Shown here: positions 14,901-25,419 of the stretch, in pieces
How the letters are laid out: every line of letters begins with the position of its first letter
How positions within the stretch are numbered: the stretch's first letter is position 1
From: Streptomyces sp. SID13726
GTDB lineage: Bacteria > Actinomycetota > Actinomycetes > Streptomycetales > Streptomycetaceae
Assembly: GCF_010548375.1 (NCBI RefSeq)
Contig: NZ_JAAGLY010000006.1
Location: forward strand, 310,001 to 374,000
Length of the DNA stretch: 64,000 bases
Direction of reading: 5' to 3'
The notes under the pieces: model-generated
The model's input: the letters and a program-made list of their open reading frames with translations, nothing else
Databases searched by the model: none
What the model was told of the DNA's origin: nothing
Translations under genes and position numbers: made by a program

Positions 14901-15986
14901 TCACAGCACCACGACGGAGCGCAGCACCTCACCGCGGTGCATCTTCTCGAACGCCTTCTCCACGTCCCCTAGGCCGATGGTCTCGGAGACGAACGCGTCC
15001 AGGTCGAAGCGTCCCGACAGATAGAGGTCGACGAGGGCCGGGAAGTCCCGGGAGGGCAGACAGTCGCCGTACCAGGAGGACTTGAGGGCGCCGCCGCGGC
15101 CGAAGACGTCGAGCAGCGGCAGTTCGAGCTTCATCTCCGGGGTGGGCACACCGACCAGGACGACCGTGCCGGCGAGGTCGCGGGCATAGAAGGCCTGCTC
15201 GTACGTCTCCGGGCGGCCGACCGCCTCGACGACGACGTCGGCGCCGAAGCCGCCGGTCAGTTCCCGCACCGCTTCCACCACGTCCGCCGTGGAGCCGTCG
15301 ACGACATGGGTGGCGCCCATGCCGAGGGCCCGCTCCAGCTTGCGCGGGTCGACGTCGACGGCGATGACCTTGGCCGCCCCGGCGAGCCTCGCCCCCGCGA
15401 CGGCCGCCATGCCGACCCCGCCGCAGCCGATGACGGCGACGGAGTCACCGCGGCCGACGGCACCGGTGTTCACGGCCGCGCCGAAACCGGCCATGACACC
15501 GCAGCCGAGCAGTCCGGCGGCGGTCGCGGGGGCCGCCGGGTCCACCTTGGTGCACTGCCCGGCGGCGACCAGCGTCTTCTCGGCGAAGGCCCCGATGCCG
15601 AGCGCGGGGGCGAGCGGGGTGCCGTCGAGCAGGGTCATCGGCTGCGTGGCGTTGTGGGTGTCGAAGCAGTACCAGGGCCGCCCGCGCCGGCAGGCCCGGC
15701 AGTTCCCGCACACCGCGCGCCAGTTGAGGATCACGAAGTCGCCCGGCGCGACACCGGTGACGCCCTCCCCGACCGCTTCGACGCGCCCGGCCGCCTCGTG
15801 TCCGAGCAGGAAGGGGAACCCGTCGCTGATCCCGCCCTCCCGGTAGTGCAGATCGGTGTGGCAGACCCCGCACGCCTCGACCGCGACCAGCGCCTCGCCC
15901 GGACCCGGGTCGGGGACGACGATCGTCTCGACGGAGACGGGGGCGCCCTTGGAGCGGGCGATGACGGCACGGACCTCATGAGCCAT
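14901..15986 (-). CDS. mscR: S-(hydroxymethyl)mycothiol dehydrogenase
   Basis: Zinc- and NAD-dependent class III alcohol dehydrogenase of the mycothiol type, 361 aa. It oxidises the formaldehyde-mycothiol adduct, so it detoxifies formaldehyde. Catalytic zinc ligands are in EACGVCHTDLHY and GHEAAG. The structural zinc lobe has four Cys in CGNCRACRRGRPWYC. The Rossmann motif is VIGCGGVGMAA. The sequence of the central part (HNATQPMTLLDGTPLAPALGIGAF) is typical of the mycothiol enzyme. GAGGAG precedes the ATG. It sits upstream of the Rieske oxygenase genes on the same strand, consistent with formaldehyde from N-demethylation. Confidence 0.88.
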   Translation of the reverse strand: MAHEVRAVIARSKGAPVSVETIVVPDPGPGEALVAVEACGVCHTDLHYREGGISDGFPFLLGHEAAGRVEAVGEGVTGVAPGDFVILNWRAVCGNCRACRRGRPWYCFDTHNATQPMTLLDGTPLAPALGIGAFAEKTLVAAGQCTKVDPAAPATAAGLLGCGVMAGFGAAVNTGAVGRGDSVAVIGCGGVGMAAVAGARLAGAAKVIAVDVDPRKLERALGMGATHVVDGSTADVVEAVRELTGGFGADVVVEAVGRPETYEQAFYARDLAGTVVLVGVPTPEMKLELPLLDVFGRGGALKSSWYGDCLPSRDFPALVDLYLSGRFDLDAFVSETIGLGDVEKAFEKMHRGEVLRSVVVL

Positions 15987-16127
15987 GGGTTGCTCCTCGA
16001 TACGGGAAGTACTCGTTGCCTAATCAGGCACACGACTCGTCATGCGCAACCGAGCATCGGGGAGCGGGACGGCGAGGGTCAAGAGGTCGGCTCCGGCCGG
16101 AACGACTCGGCCGGATCAGAACACGAC

Positions 16128-16156
16128 CGCCCGCCCCGGCCGGGCCGGAGCGGGCG
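16128..16156 (-). terminator. Strong hairpin downstream of the UvrA-like gene
   Basis: Arms CGCCCGC-C-CCGGCC and GGCCGG-A-GCGGGCG pair over 13 bp with a single C/A mismatch around a very short loop. It lies 97 bases past the UvrA-like stop with no T tract, the usual form of Streptomyces terminators. The rest of the 266-bp gap (15987-16252) holds the mscR promoter area, three scattered copies of GGGCCGTACG and no gene that I can support. Confidence 0.5.
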
Positions 16157-16252
16157 ATGCGCAGGGGGCCGTACGCGACACGTCACGCCCGGCGGGCCAC
16201 GCGGAGCGGGCCGTACGGACGGCGGGCCGTACGACGAGCAGCGGGCCGCCGG

Positions 16253-18631
<2,379 letters not shown>

Positions 18632-18685
18632 GGTGGTGCGTCCTCCCGTTTCGACAGCTTCGAACACTATGTCGACGTACGCGTC

Positions 18686-19033
18686 TCAGCGCAGCTCCTG
18701 GACGCGGATCGTGTTGCCCGCGGGGTCGAGGAAGGCACAGTCCCGGACGCCGTACGGCTGCTCGATCGGCTCCTGGATCACCTCGGCGCGGGCCTGGAGC
18801 CGCTCGAACACGGCGTCGAGGTCGGGGGTCGTGAGCAGGAGCGCGGGATCGTCGCCCGCCGGGTGCAGGACGACCGCGGTGCCGGGCTGGTCCGCCGGGC
18901 CGACCGTGATCCGACGCGTGCCGTCGCGTCCGACGTCACCGCGGACCTCGAAGCCGAGCACATCCCGGTAGAAGGCCAGGGAGGCCTCCGGGTCGTGGTG
19001 CGGGAGGAAGCCCGCCCGAATCCTGATGTCCAT
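18686..19033 (-). CDS. VOC (glyoxalase/bleomycin-resistance) protein
   Basis: Vicinal-oxygen-chelate protein of 115 aa from ATG 19033; a GTG three codons earlier (19042) is also possible. It has the betaalphabetabetabeta pattern twice: LPHHDPEASLAFYRDVLGFEV in the first half and FLDPAGNTIRVQE closing the second. Members bind metals to isomerise or oxidise substrates or simply sequester drugs of the bleomycin class. It lies 54 bases upstream of the UvrA2-like gene on the same strand, which favours a resistance role, though metabolic functions cannot be excluded. Confidence 0.85.
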   Translation of the reverse strand: MDIRIRAGFLPHHDPEASLAFYRDVLGFEVRGDVGRDGTRRITVGPADQPGTAVVLHPAGDDPALLLTTPDLDAVFERLQARAEVIQEPIEQPYGVRDCAFLDPAGNTIRVQELR

Positions 19034-19087
19034 GCCCGCCACGCTAGCCAGGGCCCCGGACCGGCGCTTCTCGAATCCTGACCGGTC

Positions 19088-19678
19088 TCAGCGCACCAGG
19101 CCGGCGATGTGCGCGGTGACCGTGTCGAGGATGTCCGCCCAGGCGGCCGCGTCGCCGAGGACGAGGTAGTTCAGGGTGAGTCCGTCGGTCATGGCCGCGA
19201 GATAGCGGGCCAGGACGGAGACGGGCACCCTCAGCTCCAGCTCCATGTCCTTGCGCAGCTGCTCGATCAGCTCGGCGTACGCCTCGCCGTACAGCTCGTA
19301 CTGGCGTCTGGCCAGGTGCTCGAACCCGGGCTCGCGCAGCGCGTACTGGGTGAGCTCGTAGGTGAGCATGTGCGCCTCGGGGTGGGCGCGGACGTGGTCC
19401 CAGTACGCCCGGAACCCGGCGGCGACGGTCTCCTCCAGGGTGCCCCTGGGCCGCAGCGCCTCCTGCACCACGCTCACCGAGTGATCGGTGAGCGTGGTGA
19501 TCACGGCCTCGATCAGGGCCTGCTTGGAGTCGAAGCAGTAGTGGAAGACGCTGAGGGACACGCCGGCCTCGGCGGCGATGGACCGGGTCGTCGTCTTCGA
19601 GACGCCGTCCCGGGCCATCGCCCTGATCGCCGCTTCCGTCAGCTGTCTGCGCCGCTCCGCCGACGGCATGCGCGCCAT
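19088..19678 (-). CDS. TetR-family regulator
   Basis: TetR regulator, 196 aa. The N-terminal helix-turn-helix (about 8-55) reads AIRAMARDGVSKTTTRSIAAEAGVSLSVFHYCFDSKQALIEAV. The C-terminal region is a helical ligand-binding domain of TetR_C type. It is the first gene of the TetR-VOC-UvrA2 series (45- and 54-base gaps), so it probably represses its own operon and responds to the compound being resisted. Confidence 0.9.
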   Translation of the reverse strand: MARMPSAERRRQLTEAAIRAMARDGVSKTTTRSIAAEAGVSLSVFHYCFDSKQALIEAVITTLTDHSVSVVQEALRPRGTLEETVAAGFRAYWDHVRAHPEAHMLTYELTQYALREPGFEHLARRQYELYGEAYAELIEQLRKDMELELRVPVSVLARYLAAMTDGLTLNYLVLGDAAAWADILDTVTAHIAGLVR

Positions 19679-19712
19679 GCTCGTCCCCCGCTTCCCTGCG
19701 CTGTCGATGCGA

Positions 19713-21764
19713 TCAGCCGCTGTGCACGCCGACCTCGTAGAGCGAGTATCCCCAGTCGGTGCCCCGGTCGAGACCGTGGACGCGGACGTAACGGGCCGGT
19801 GTCCCCGCGAACTTGGCGGTGTCGAGACCGCCGTCGCCGGAGGTGGTGGACCAGGCGGTCGTCCAGTTCGAACCGTCGGTCGACAGCTCGATCCGGTACG
19901 ACTTCCCGTACGCCCGCTCCCAGTCGAGCGTCACCTTGGAGACCAGGTTGGTGGAGCCCAGGTCGACCTGCCACCACTGGTCGTCGCTCCAGTCACTGGC
20001 CCAGCGGCTGGAGTCGTCGCCGTCCACGGCCCGCCCCGGCTGATAGCTGGTGAACGGGTTGGACTCCGACGAACTCGCCGTCGCTGTACGCCCGTCGGCG
20101 AGGTTCACGGACGCCTGGTGCCGCTCCGTCGAGCCCCAGGTGCCGAGGTAGGACTCGGCGCCCCGGAACAGGTCGTCGACCACGTCCTGCCCGCCGACGA
20201 GCCGGATGTCCTCGATCCAGTCGGGGATCATCCCGACATGGGCGGCCCCGTCGGTGTTGAAGTCGAAGGTGCGCTGCCCGGAGGTCTGCCTGTCGATCAC
20301 CGAGCCGCCGTCGACGCTCTTGAAGGGGTACGTCACCTTGTTCGCGGCGTCCGCTCCGCGCGGTGCGGGGTGGTCGCCGATGCCGTTGAAGTCGGTGCCG
20401 TAGCCGTATCCGACGCCGTACTTGTCGCGCAGCGCGTCGGTGCGCTTCGCCTCGGCGGCGAACCCTTCGGAGCCGTGCATGTACTGGGCGACGAACCCGC
20501 CCAACGAGTACACGCGCTCGGTCCAGTTGAGGTCCATCCAGCTGTGCGAGGAGATGACGCCCGGGTAGTTGGCGGCCTCGAAGATGTCGAGGGCCTGCCC
20601 GGTCGCCTTGACGCTCATGTGGTCGATCTCGAGCATCATCTTGCGTTTCATCATGCCGCGCACGGCGTACTCACCGAGATCGGTGAGGCCCCGGACGTTG
20701 CACTGCGCGTTCTTGTCGTACGACGGCACCTCGACGCCGTCCGGCAGGTCCTCCTCGGCCTCCGTGGCGGCCGTGCCGATGGGGTTGTCGTGCTGCGGGC
20801 CCTTGCAGGTCTCGGTCTGCCAGAAGGTGCCGGTGGACAGGAACTGGCCGACGTTGATGGCGGTTCCGAGGCCGCCCTCGTCGAAGCGGACCCCGCACAG
20901 GGCGTTGTCGAACTTGTGGCACAGGAACATCGAGCGCACCCCGAGCCCGTACAGCTCGTCGAGGCCCTTGTCGATGTCGGCCTTGCTGCACTGGCCGATG
21001 TCGAGGATCTGCTTGCAGCCGAACGGCTCGGAGGTCTCGACACCGAGGACGACCGCCAACTTGCCCTGTTCGATGACCTGTCGGGCCTGCGTGCTGTCGG
21101 TGACGATCCGGAACCAGCCCTTGCCGGTGCCGCCGTACATCTTGTCGATGAAGGCCTGGAGGTCGTAAGTGAGCTTGGCCTGGAGGCGGATCGAGGTCAT
21201 CTCGTCACAACTGCGGTCCTTGAACGGGTAGATGGAGCAGATCATCCCGTTGGTCACGAGGTCGTTGACGAGCACCCGCTGGCCACCGCGCCAGGCCCGC
21301 TCGACCCAGGCGTAGTAGTTGGCCTGATGGGTCATCGAGTCGTACGCCGGCCAGTCCTTGAAGGTGGGCCAGCCGACCGGGTCGTGCTTGCCGTCGCCGC
21401 CGTGGGTGATGTAGTCGAAGAGCGCGAGGCTGCCGTCGGGGTAGTGCTCGGGGCAGTCCTTGAGCGCGTCGGCGACTCCGGACTCGGAGAACACCTTGCC
21501 GCAGATCAGCCGTCCGCCGAAGGCCTCGTTGGAGAAGAGGTGGTTGTGGGCGTCGACGAACCCCCGTACCTTGCCCGCCGCGTCGGTGCCGGTGAACGGC
21601 GCTCCGGTGACGTTGATCTGGGCGTCGGGGGTGGGCCGGGCCGTCGGTGTCCACCAGTCGGTGGCCGCCGAACTCGGCGTGGGGCCGAGGATGGTGGCCA
21701 GCACCAGGAAGAGCACGGAGACGACGGTGATGTTCTTGCGTCTGCGGCAGGAGCGTCCAGCCAT
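19713..21764 (-). CDS. Secreted M19-like dipeptidase with discoidin domain
   Basis: Exported protein of 683 aa from ATG 21764, which has GAGGGA about 9 bases upstream; the open frame continues upstream without coding character. The signal peptide has RSCRRRK, a hydrophobic core and SSAA. The body resembles membrane dipeptidase (M19) metal-dependent hydrolases: DAHNHLF near the start, IDHMSVKATG then VISSHSW, and GYGTDFNGIG. Many extra Cys suggest disulfides. The last about 140 residues form an F5/8 type C (discoidin) domain (TASSSESNPFTSYQPGRAVDGDDSSRWAS, VRVHGLDRG), likely carbohydrate-binding. Its substrate is unknown. Confidence 0.75.
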   Translation of the reverse strand: MAGRSCRRRKNITVVSVLFLVLATILGPTPSSAATDWWTPTARPTPDAQINVTGAPFTGTDAAGKVRGFVDAHNHLFSNEAFGGRLICGKVFSESGVADALKDCPEHYPDGSLALFDYITHGGDGKHDPVGWPTFKDWPAYDSMTHQANYYAWVERAWRGGQRVLVNDLVTNGMICSIYPFKDRSCDEMTSIRLQAKLTYDLQAFIDKMYGGTGKGWFRIVTDSTQARQVIEQGKLAVVLGVETSEPFGCKQILDIGQCSKADIDKGLDELYGLGVRSMFLCHKFDNALCGVRFDEGGLGTAINVGQFLSTGTFWQTETCKGPQHDNPIGTAATEAEEDLPDGVEVPSYDKNAQCNVRGLTDLGEYAVRGMMKRKMMLEIDHMSVKATGQALDIFEAANYPGVISSHSWMDLNWTERVYSLGGFVAQYMHGSEGFAAEAKRTDALRDKYGVGYGYGTDFNGIGDHPAPRGADAANKVTYPFKSVDGGSVIDRQTSGQRTFDFNTDGAAHVGMIPDWIEDIRLVGGQDVVDDLFRGAESYLGTWGSTERHQASVNLADGRTATASSSESNPFTSYQPGRAVDGDDSSRWASDWSDDQWWQVDLGSTNLVSKVTLDWERAYGKSYRIELSTDGSNWTTAWSTTSGDGGLDTAKFAGTPARYVRVHGLDRGTDWGYSLYEVGVHSG

Positions 21765-21922
21765 GGCCCACGTCCCTCGGTCGGCGGGAGGGCGCCGTCG
21801 GCCGAGGGCACTTGGACTGCCCTTGGGATTGTCATGACCGGCGCAATATGTGCGTCGAGGATCGCGAGTGAGCGCGTTCCGAGTCAAGAGTCCGGGACAG
21901 TTGACCTGATACCTAGGGGTCA

Positions 21923-23572
21923 TCAACCGTTCACGCAGGAAGCCCCGTTGAGAGTGAAGGCGGCGGGCGCGGTGTTCGCGGTGCCCTTGGTGCCGATGAA
22001 GCCGACGGTGACGGACCCTCCGGCGGGGATGGTGTTGGTGTAGGAGGCCGGGGTGACGGTCACCGCGCCACCGCTCTGCGCGGCGGTCCCGCCCCACATG
22101 TTGGAGACGGTCTGTCCGTCGGCGAAGGCGAAGCCGAGTTTCCAGCCGGTGACGGCGGCCGTGCCGGTGTTGCGGAGGGCGATCTCGCCCTGGAAACCGC
22201 CGGGCCAGTCGCCGACCACGCGGTAGCCGACCGAGCAGCTCCCGGCGGGCGTGGCGGTGGTGGTGACGCTCACCGCGGCCGAGCGCGCCGAGCGGTTCCC
22301 GGCGGCGTCACGGGCGTAAACGGCAAAGGAGTACGCCGTGTTCGCGGTCAGCCCGGTCACGGTCACCAAGTTTCCCGTGGCGGCCGCGACCGTGGTCTCG
22401 GTGCCGCCGCTGACGCGGACGACGTCGTATCCGGCGACGCCGACGTTGTCGGTGGAGGCGGTCCAGGACAGTTGCGCCGAGGTGGCCGTCACCGCCGAGG
22501 CGGTCGGGGTTCCGGGCGCGGTCGGGGCCTGGGTGTCGCCGGAGCCGCCGCCGAAGACGGTCGCCTCCTTCGCGGTCTGCGCGATGCCGTTGACGCCGTT
22601 GAAGATCCGCTTGCCCCATGAAGTCATCTGCGCCGGGTCGAAGTTGAGCACCAGGTCGAGGATCGGGTCGGTGTTGCCGCTCCAGGACCAGGCCAGGTAG
22701 CCGATGTCGAGCTGTTCGGCGGTGGCCATCATGGTGTCCTCGTCGGGATCGCCCCACTGGTCGGCGGGGCCGCCGAACTCGCCTATGAGGATGGGCAGTT
22801 CGGCGTTCACGAAGGCGTTCAGGTAGTCGGTGATCTCGGCGGCGGTGTCGAAGACGCTGTACATGTGGATCGAGAAGATGAGGTTGCCGGTGGTGTCGGC
22901 GGCGTACACGGCCTGGGCGTTGGTGCGCATGACCTGCTGCCAGTCCTGGCCCCAGTTGGGCGCGTCCACCATGATCGTGTGCTGGAAACCGGCGTTGCGC
23001 AGTTTCTGGATCGCGGCGATCGTCGGGGCGGTCCAGCCGGCCGGATCGGTGTTGCCCCAGGGCTCGTTGCCGATGTTGATGACGATGTAGTCCTCTTGGC
23101 CGGCGAGCACGCTCTTCAGGCCGATCCAGTAGTCGGCGGCCTGGTCGAGGGTGCCTGCGGCGGTGTCCTCGCCGTAGCCGGTGGTGTCGTGCACCTCCAG
23201 GACGCAGATCAGCCGGTTGGCCTTGCACTGCGCGATCACATTGGCCACGTCCGAGGCGCTGTTGGCGGTCCAGCGGTGGCCGTCGGCGAGGACCACCCGG
23301 ACGGTGTTGGCGCCCTGCGCCTTGATGTCGGCCAGCGAGCCCAGCTCGTTGGGGTACCAGGTGTGGGCGTGGTTGACGCCCCGCATCACGAAGTCGTTGC
23401 CGTTGCCCTCGACCAGCCGGCCGTTGCTGATGTGCAGACCGGTGGCCTGGGTGCCGGGCTCCTGGGCGGCCTGGGCCGTGCCGGGGCAGAGGGCACCGAG
23501 CAGCACCAGCCCGACGAGGGCGGCCAGCCGGGCCAGGAGCGTGACCAAGGGGCTCTTTCCTGTTCTTCTCAC
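21923..23572 (-). CDS. GH5 beta-mannanase with FnIII and CBM2
   Basis: Secreted glycoside hydrolase of 549 aa, GTG start at 23572 with TGGAG upstream. The signal peptide ends near AQAAQ (about 36). The catalytic domain (about 42-345) matches GH5 subfamily 8 mannanases, with acid/base Glu170 in NIGNEPWG and nucleophile Glu265 in IGEFGG. A fibronectin type III linker (about 350-435) and a C-terminal CBM2 (about 447-549, framed by Cys) follow. It should hydrolyse mannan or glucomannan in plant cell walls. A perfect CebR box lies 38 bases upstream of the start, so cello-oligosaccharides probably induce it. Confidence 0.9.
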   Translation of the reverse strand: MRRTGKSPLVTLLARLAALVGLVLLGALCPGTAQAAQEPGTQATGLHISNGRLVEGNGNDFVMRGVNHAHTWYPNELGSLADIKAQGANTVRVVLADGHRWTANSASDVANVIAQCKANRLICVLEVHDTTGYGEDTAAGTLDQAADYWIGLKSVLAGQEDYIVINIGNEPWGNTDPAGWTAPTIAAIQKLRNAGFQHTIMVDAPNWGQDWQQVMRTNAQAVYAADTTGNLIFSIHMYSVFDTAAEITDYLNAFVNAELPILIGEFGGPADQWGDPDEDTMMATAEQLDIGYLAWSWSGNTDPILDLVLNFDPAQMTSWGKRIFNGVNGIAQTAKEATVFGGGSGDTQAPTAPGTPTASAVTATSAQLSWTASTDNVGVAGYDVVRVSGGTETTVAAATGNLVTVTGLTANTAYSFAVYARDAAGNRSARSAAVSVTTTATPAGSCSVGYRVVGDWPGGFQGEIALRNTGTAAVTGWKLGFAFADGQTVSNMWGGTAAQSGGAVTVTPASYTNTIPAGGSVTVGFIGTKGTANTAPAAFTLNGASCVNG

Positions 23573-23610
23573 TGCGACTCCAGGGGTGGGTGAGGCAGTC
23601 GGAAGGGCTA

Positions 23611-23624
23611 TGGGAGCGCTCCCA
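23611..23624. promoter_or_regulatory. CebR operator of mannanase gene
   Basis: Perfect 14-bp palindrome TGGGAGCGCTCCCA, the known CebR box of streptomycetes, extended to 18 bp by flanking TA/TA. It is located 39-52 bases upstream of the mannanase GTG. On the minus strand two TTGACG hexamers (23656-23640 area) precede it as possible -35 boxes with TTCTAT as a weak -10, so binding would block the promoter. Confidence 0.85.
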
Positions 23625-23745
23625 TAGAAGCCACTCCGTCAAGTACACGTCAAGATGCGCGACGGCAAAGGGCGCTGCTCGTGACCGCCGGAGGACCCGT
23701 CGGCGCCCGCATAGAGTTCCGTGACCACCACCCCTGGGAGGCACG

Positions 23746-24912
23746 TTGACCACGCGACCCGTCGACCCCAACTCCGTGAACGCCGAGGCCTGGCACGCCT
23801 ACGGCGAGCACCATCTGCGGCGCGGCACGGTGCTGCCGGAGCTGGAGCGGTTCGACTGGGGGCTGCGCGGCATCGGCCCCGGCGCCGAGATCCTCGGTGA
23901 CCTCGCCGGGCGGCGCGTCCTGGACCTCGGCTGCGGTCCGGCCCGGCACGCGGCGCACCTCGTCCGGGCCCACGGCGCCTCGGTGGACGCGGTCGACTCC
24001 TCCCCCGGCCAGCACGAACGCGCCCGCGCCCGCTACGGCTCCCTCCCCGGCCTGCGCCTGATCAGGGCCGACGCCGTCGAGCACCTCGCCGCCGCGGAGC
24101 CGTACGACGTCGTCTACTCCGTCAACGGGCTGCCGTACATCGACCCCCGAGTGCTGCTGCCCGCCCTCGCCACCGCGCTCCGCCCCGGCGGGACGCTGTG
24201 TTTCACCGTGCTGCACACCAACTCCCGCGGTGACGGCCCCTCGCCGGTCGTCGAGTCCCGGCCCGAGATCCTGCGGTTCGCCGGGGGCGGGGAGGCCGTC
24301 GTGCGCATGTGGGTGCTGACACCGGAGCTCTGGACCGACCTGCTCGGCGAGCAGGGACTGCGGGTCGAGGGGATCGACGTCCTCGACGCACCGGAGGAGG
24401 GCAACCACGCCTCGTACCGGATCTTCCGGGCCACCCGGCCGGTCCGGGTCTCCGCACGCCCGCGCACCGCCCGGGGCCCGGTGCCGCACGCCGCGCTCGG
24501 TGTCGGCGCCATCCTGTACGGCCCGCACGGACTGCTCCTCGGCCGGCACCGGCGCGGCACCTGGGAGCTGCCCGGCGGCACGGTCGAGCCGGGCGAGTCG
24601 CTGGAGGAGACGGTGGTGCGCGAACTCCGCGAGGAGACCGGGATCGAGGCCGCCCTGTCCGACGTACGCCTGCTGGGCACGCTCCTCGACGACGTCGACG
24701 GCGTGGTCCGGATGACCGTGGCCACCCAGGTCACCGCCTGGCGGGGTGAGCCCTCTGACCAGCCCGGCGAACGCGTCGGCGACTGGCGCTGGTTCGCCCT
24801 GGACCGGCTCCCCGAGGGCCTGTTCGTATGCAGCGCCCAGGGCCTCACCGCCTGGCGCCCGGACCTGCCGATCGACCACACACCGGCGCACTTCACGACG
24901 TACGCCGGTTAA
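23746..24912 (+). CDS. Methyltransferase-NUDIX hydrolase fusion
   Basis: Two-domain protein of 388 aa. The start is a TTG at 23746, supported by TGGGAGG 5 bases upstream. Residues about 1-235 form a class I SAM-dependent methyltransferase with motif I VLDLGCGPARHA and post-motifs ALRPGGTLCFTVLH. Residues about 245-375 form a NUDIX hydrolase with a perfect box G-x5-E-x7-REL-x-EE-x-GI (GTVEPGE to REETGI). Such fusions occur in streptomycetes, but the substrates of either half are unknown to me. Divergent from the mannanase gene. Confidence 0.85.
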   Translation: MTTRPVDPNSVNAEAWHAYGEHHLRRGTVLPELERFDWGLRGIGPGAEILGDLAGRRVLDLGCGPARHAAHLVRAHGASVDAVDSSPGQHERARARYGSLPGLRLIRADAVEHLAAAEPYDVVYSVNGLPYIDPRVLLPALATALRPGGTLCFTVLHTNSRGDGPSPVVESRPEILRFAGGGEAVVRMWVLTPELWTDLLGEQGLRVEGIDVLDAPEEGNHASYRIFRATRPVRVSARPRTARGPVPHAALGVGAILYGPHGLLLGRHRRGTWELPGGTVEPGESLEETVVRELREETGIEAALSDVRLLGTLLDDVDGVVRMTVATQVTAWRGEPSDQPGERVGDWRWFALDRLPEGLFVCSAQGLTAWRPDLPIDHTPAHFTTYAG

Positions 24913-24960
24913 GAGGTGTGCAACCCCCTCGCAACCTTCGCCGTGCTGGACTCGACGACC

Positions 24961-25347
24961 ATGGACGAGGATTCCGCACGTGCCGGGTACGACGAGGTGC
25001 CGCGTGTCGAGCTCACGCCGGCGGCCGCCGAGCTGCTGCGCAGGCTGCACGGGATGCACGGGCCGCTGATGTTCCATCAGTCGGGTGGCTGCTGCGACGG
25101 GAGCGCGCCGATGTGCTATCCGGCGGGCGAGTTCCGTACCGGTGGCTCGGACGTGCTGCTGGCCGAGCTGGACGTGGCGGGGGTCGAGGAGCCGGTGACG
25201 TTCTGGATGTCGCGGAGCCAGTTCGAGGTGTGGAGCCACACCCGCCTGATCGTCGATGTCGTCGAGGGACGGGGCAGCGGATTCTCGCTGGAGGCACCCG
25301 AGGGGGTGCGTTTCCTCATCCGTTCGCGTGTGGTCGGCGCCCAGTAG
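24961..25347 (+). CDS. DUF779-family protein
   Basis: Small cytosolic protein, 128 aa from ATG 24961. The frame opens earlier, at a GTG (24916) lying inside a possible ribosome site, so the start is uncertain. The conserved core reads LMFHQSGGCCDGSAPMCYP, then FWMSRSQFEVW and the C-terminal GVRFLIRSR. The three Cys and one His of the core could bind metal. DUF779 proteins are often encoded near aldehyde dehydrogenases; here the nearest neighbours are a methyltransferase-NUDIX fusion and a secreted protein, so context does not help. Confidence 0.75.
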   Translation: MDEDSARAGYDEVPRVELTPAAAELLRRLHGMHGPLMFHQSGGCCDGSAPMCYPAGEFRTGGSDVLLAELDVAGVEEPVTFWMSRSQFEVWSHTRLIVDVVEGRGSGFSLEAPEGVRFLIRSRVVGAQ

Positions 25348-25419
25348 CCCCTCGGGCCGTCGTCGTCTGGTGCACTTCCCCTGGGTTCTGGGACAGTTGA
25401 CGCGACCTCAGGGAGAGCT

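Noticed and set aside
16015..16032. Possible fourth IclR dyad upstream of mscR (GTTGC-N7-GGCAC)
   Set aside because: Only the left half agrees; the right half lacks CAAC, so it is not claimed as an operator.
22308..23771. Minus-strand frame of 487 codons across the mannanase
   Set aside because: It is another phase of the same strand with Arg-rich low-complexity translation; the mannanase frame has catalytic Glu170 and Glu265.
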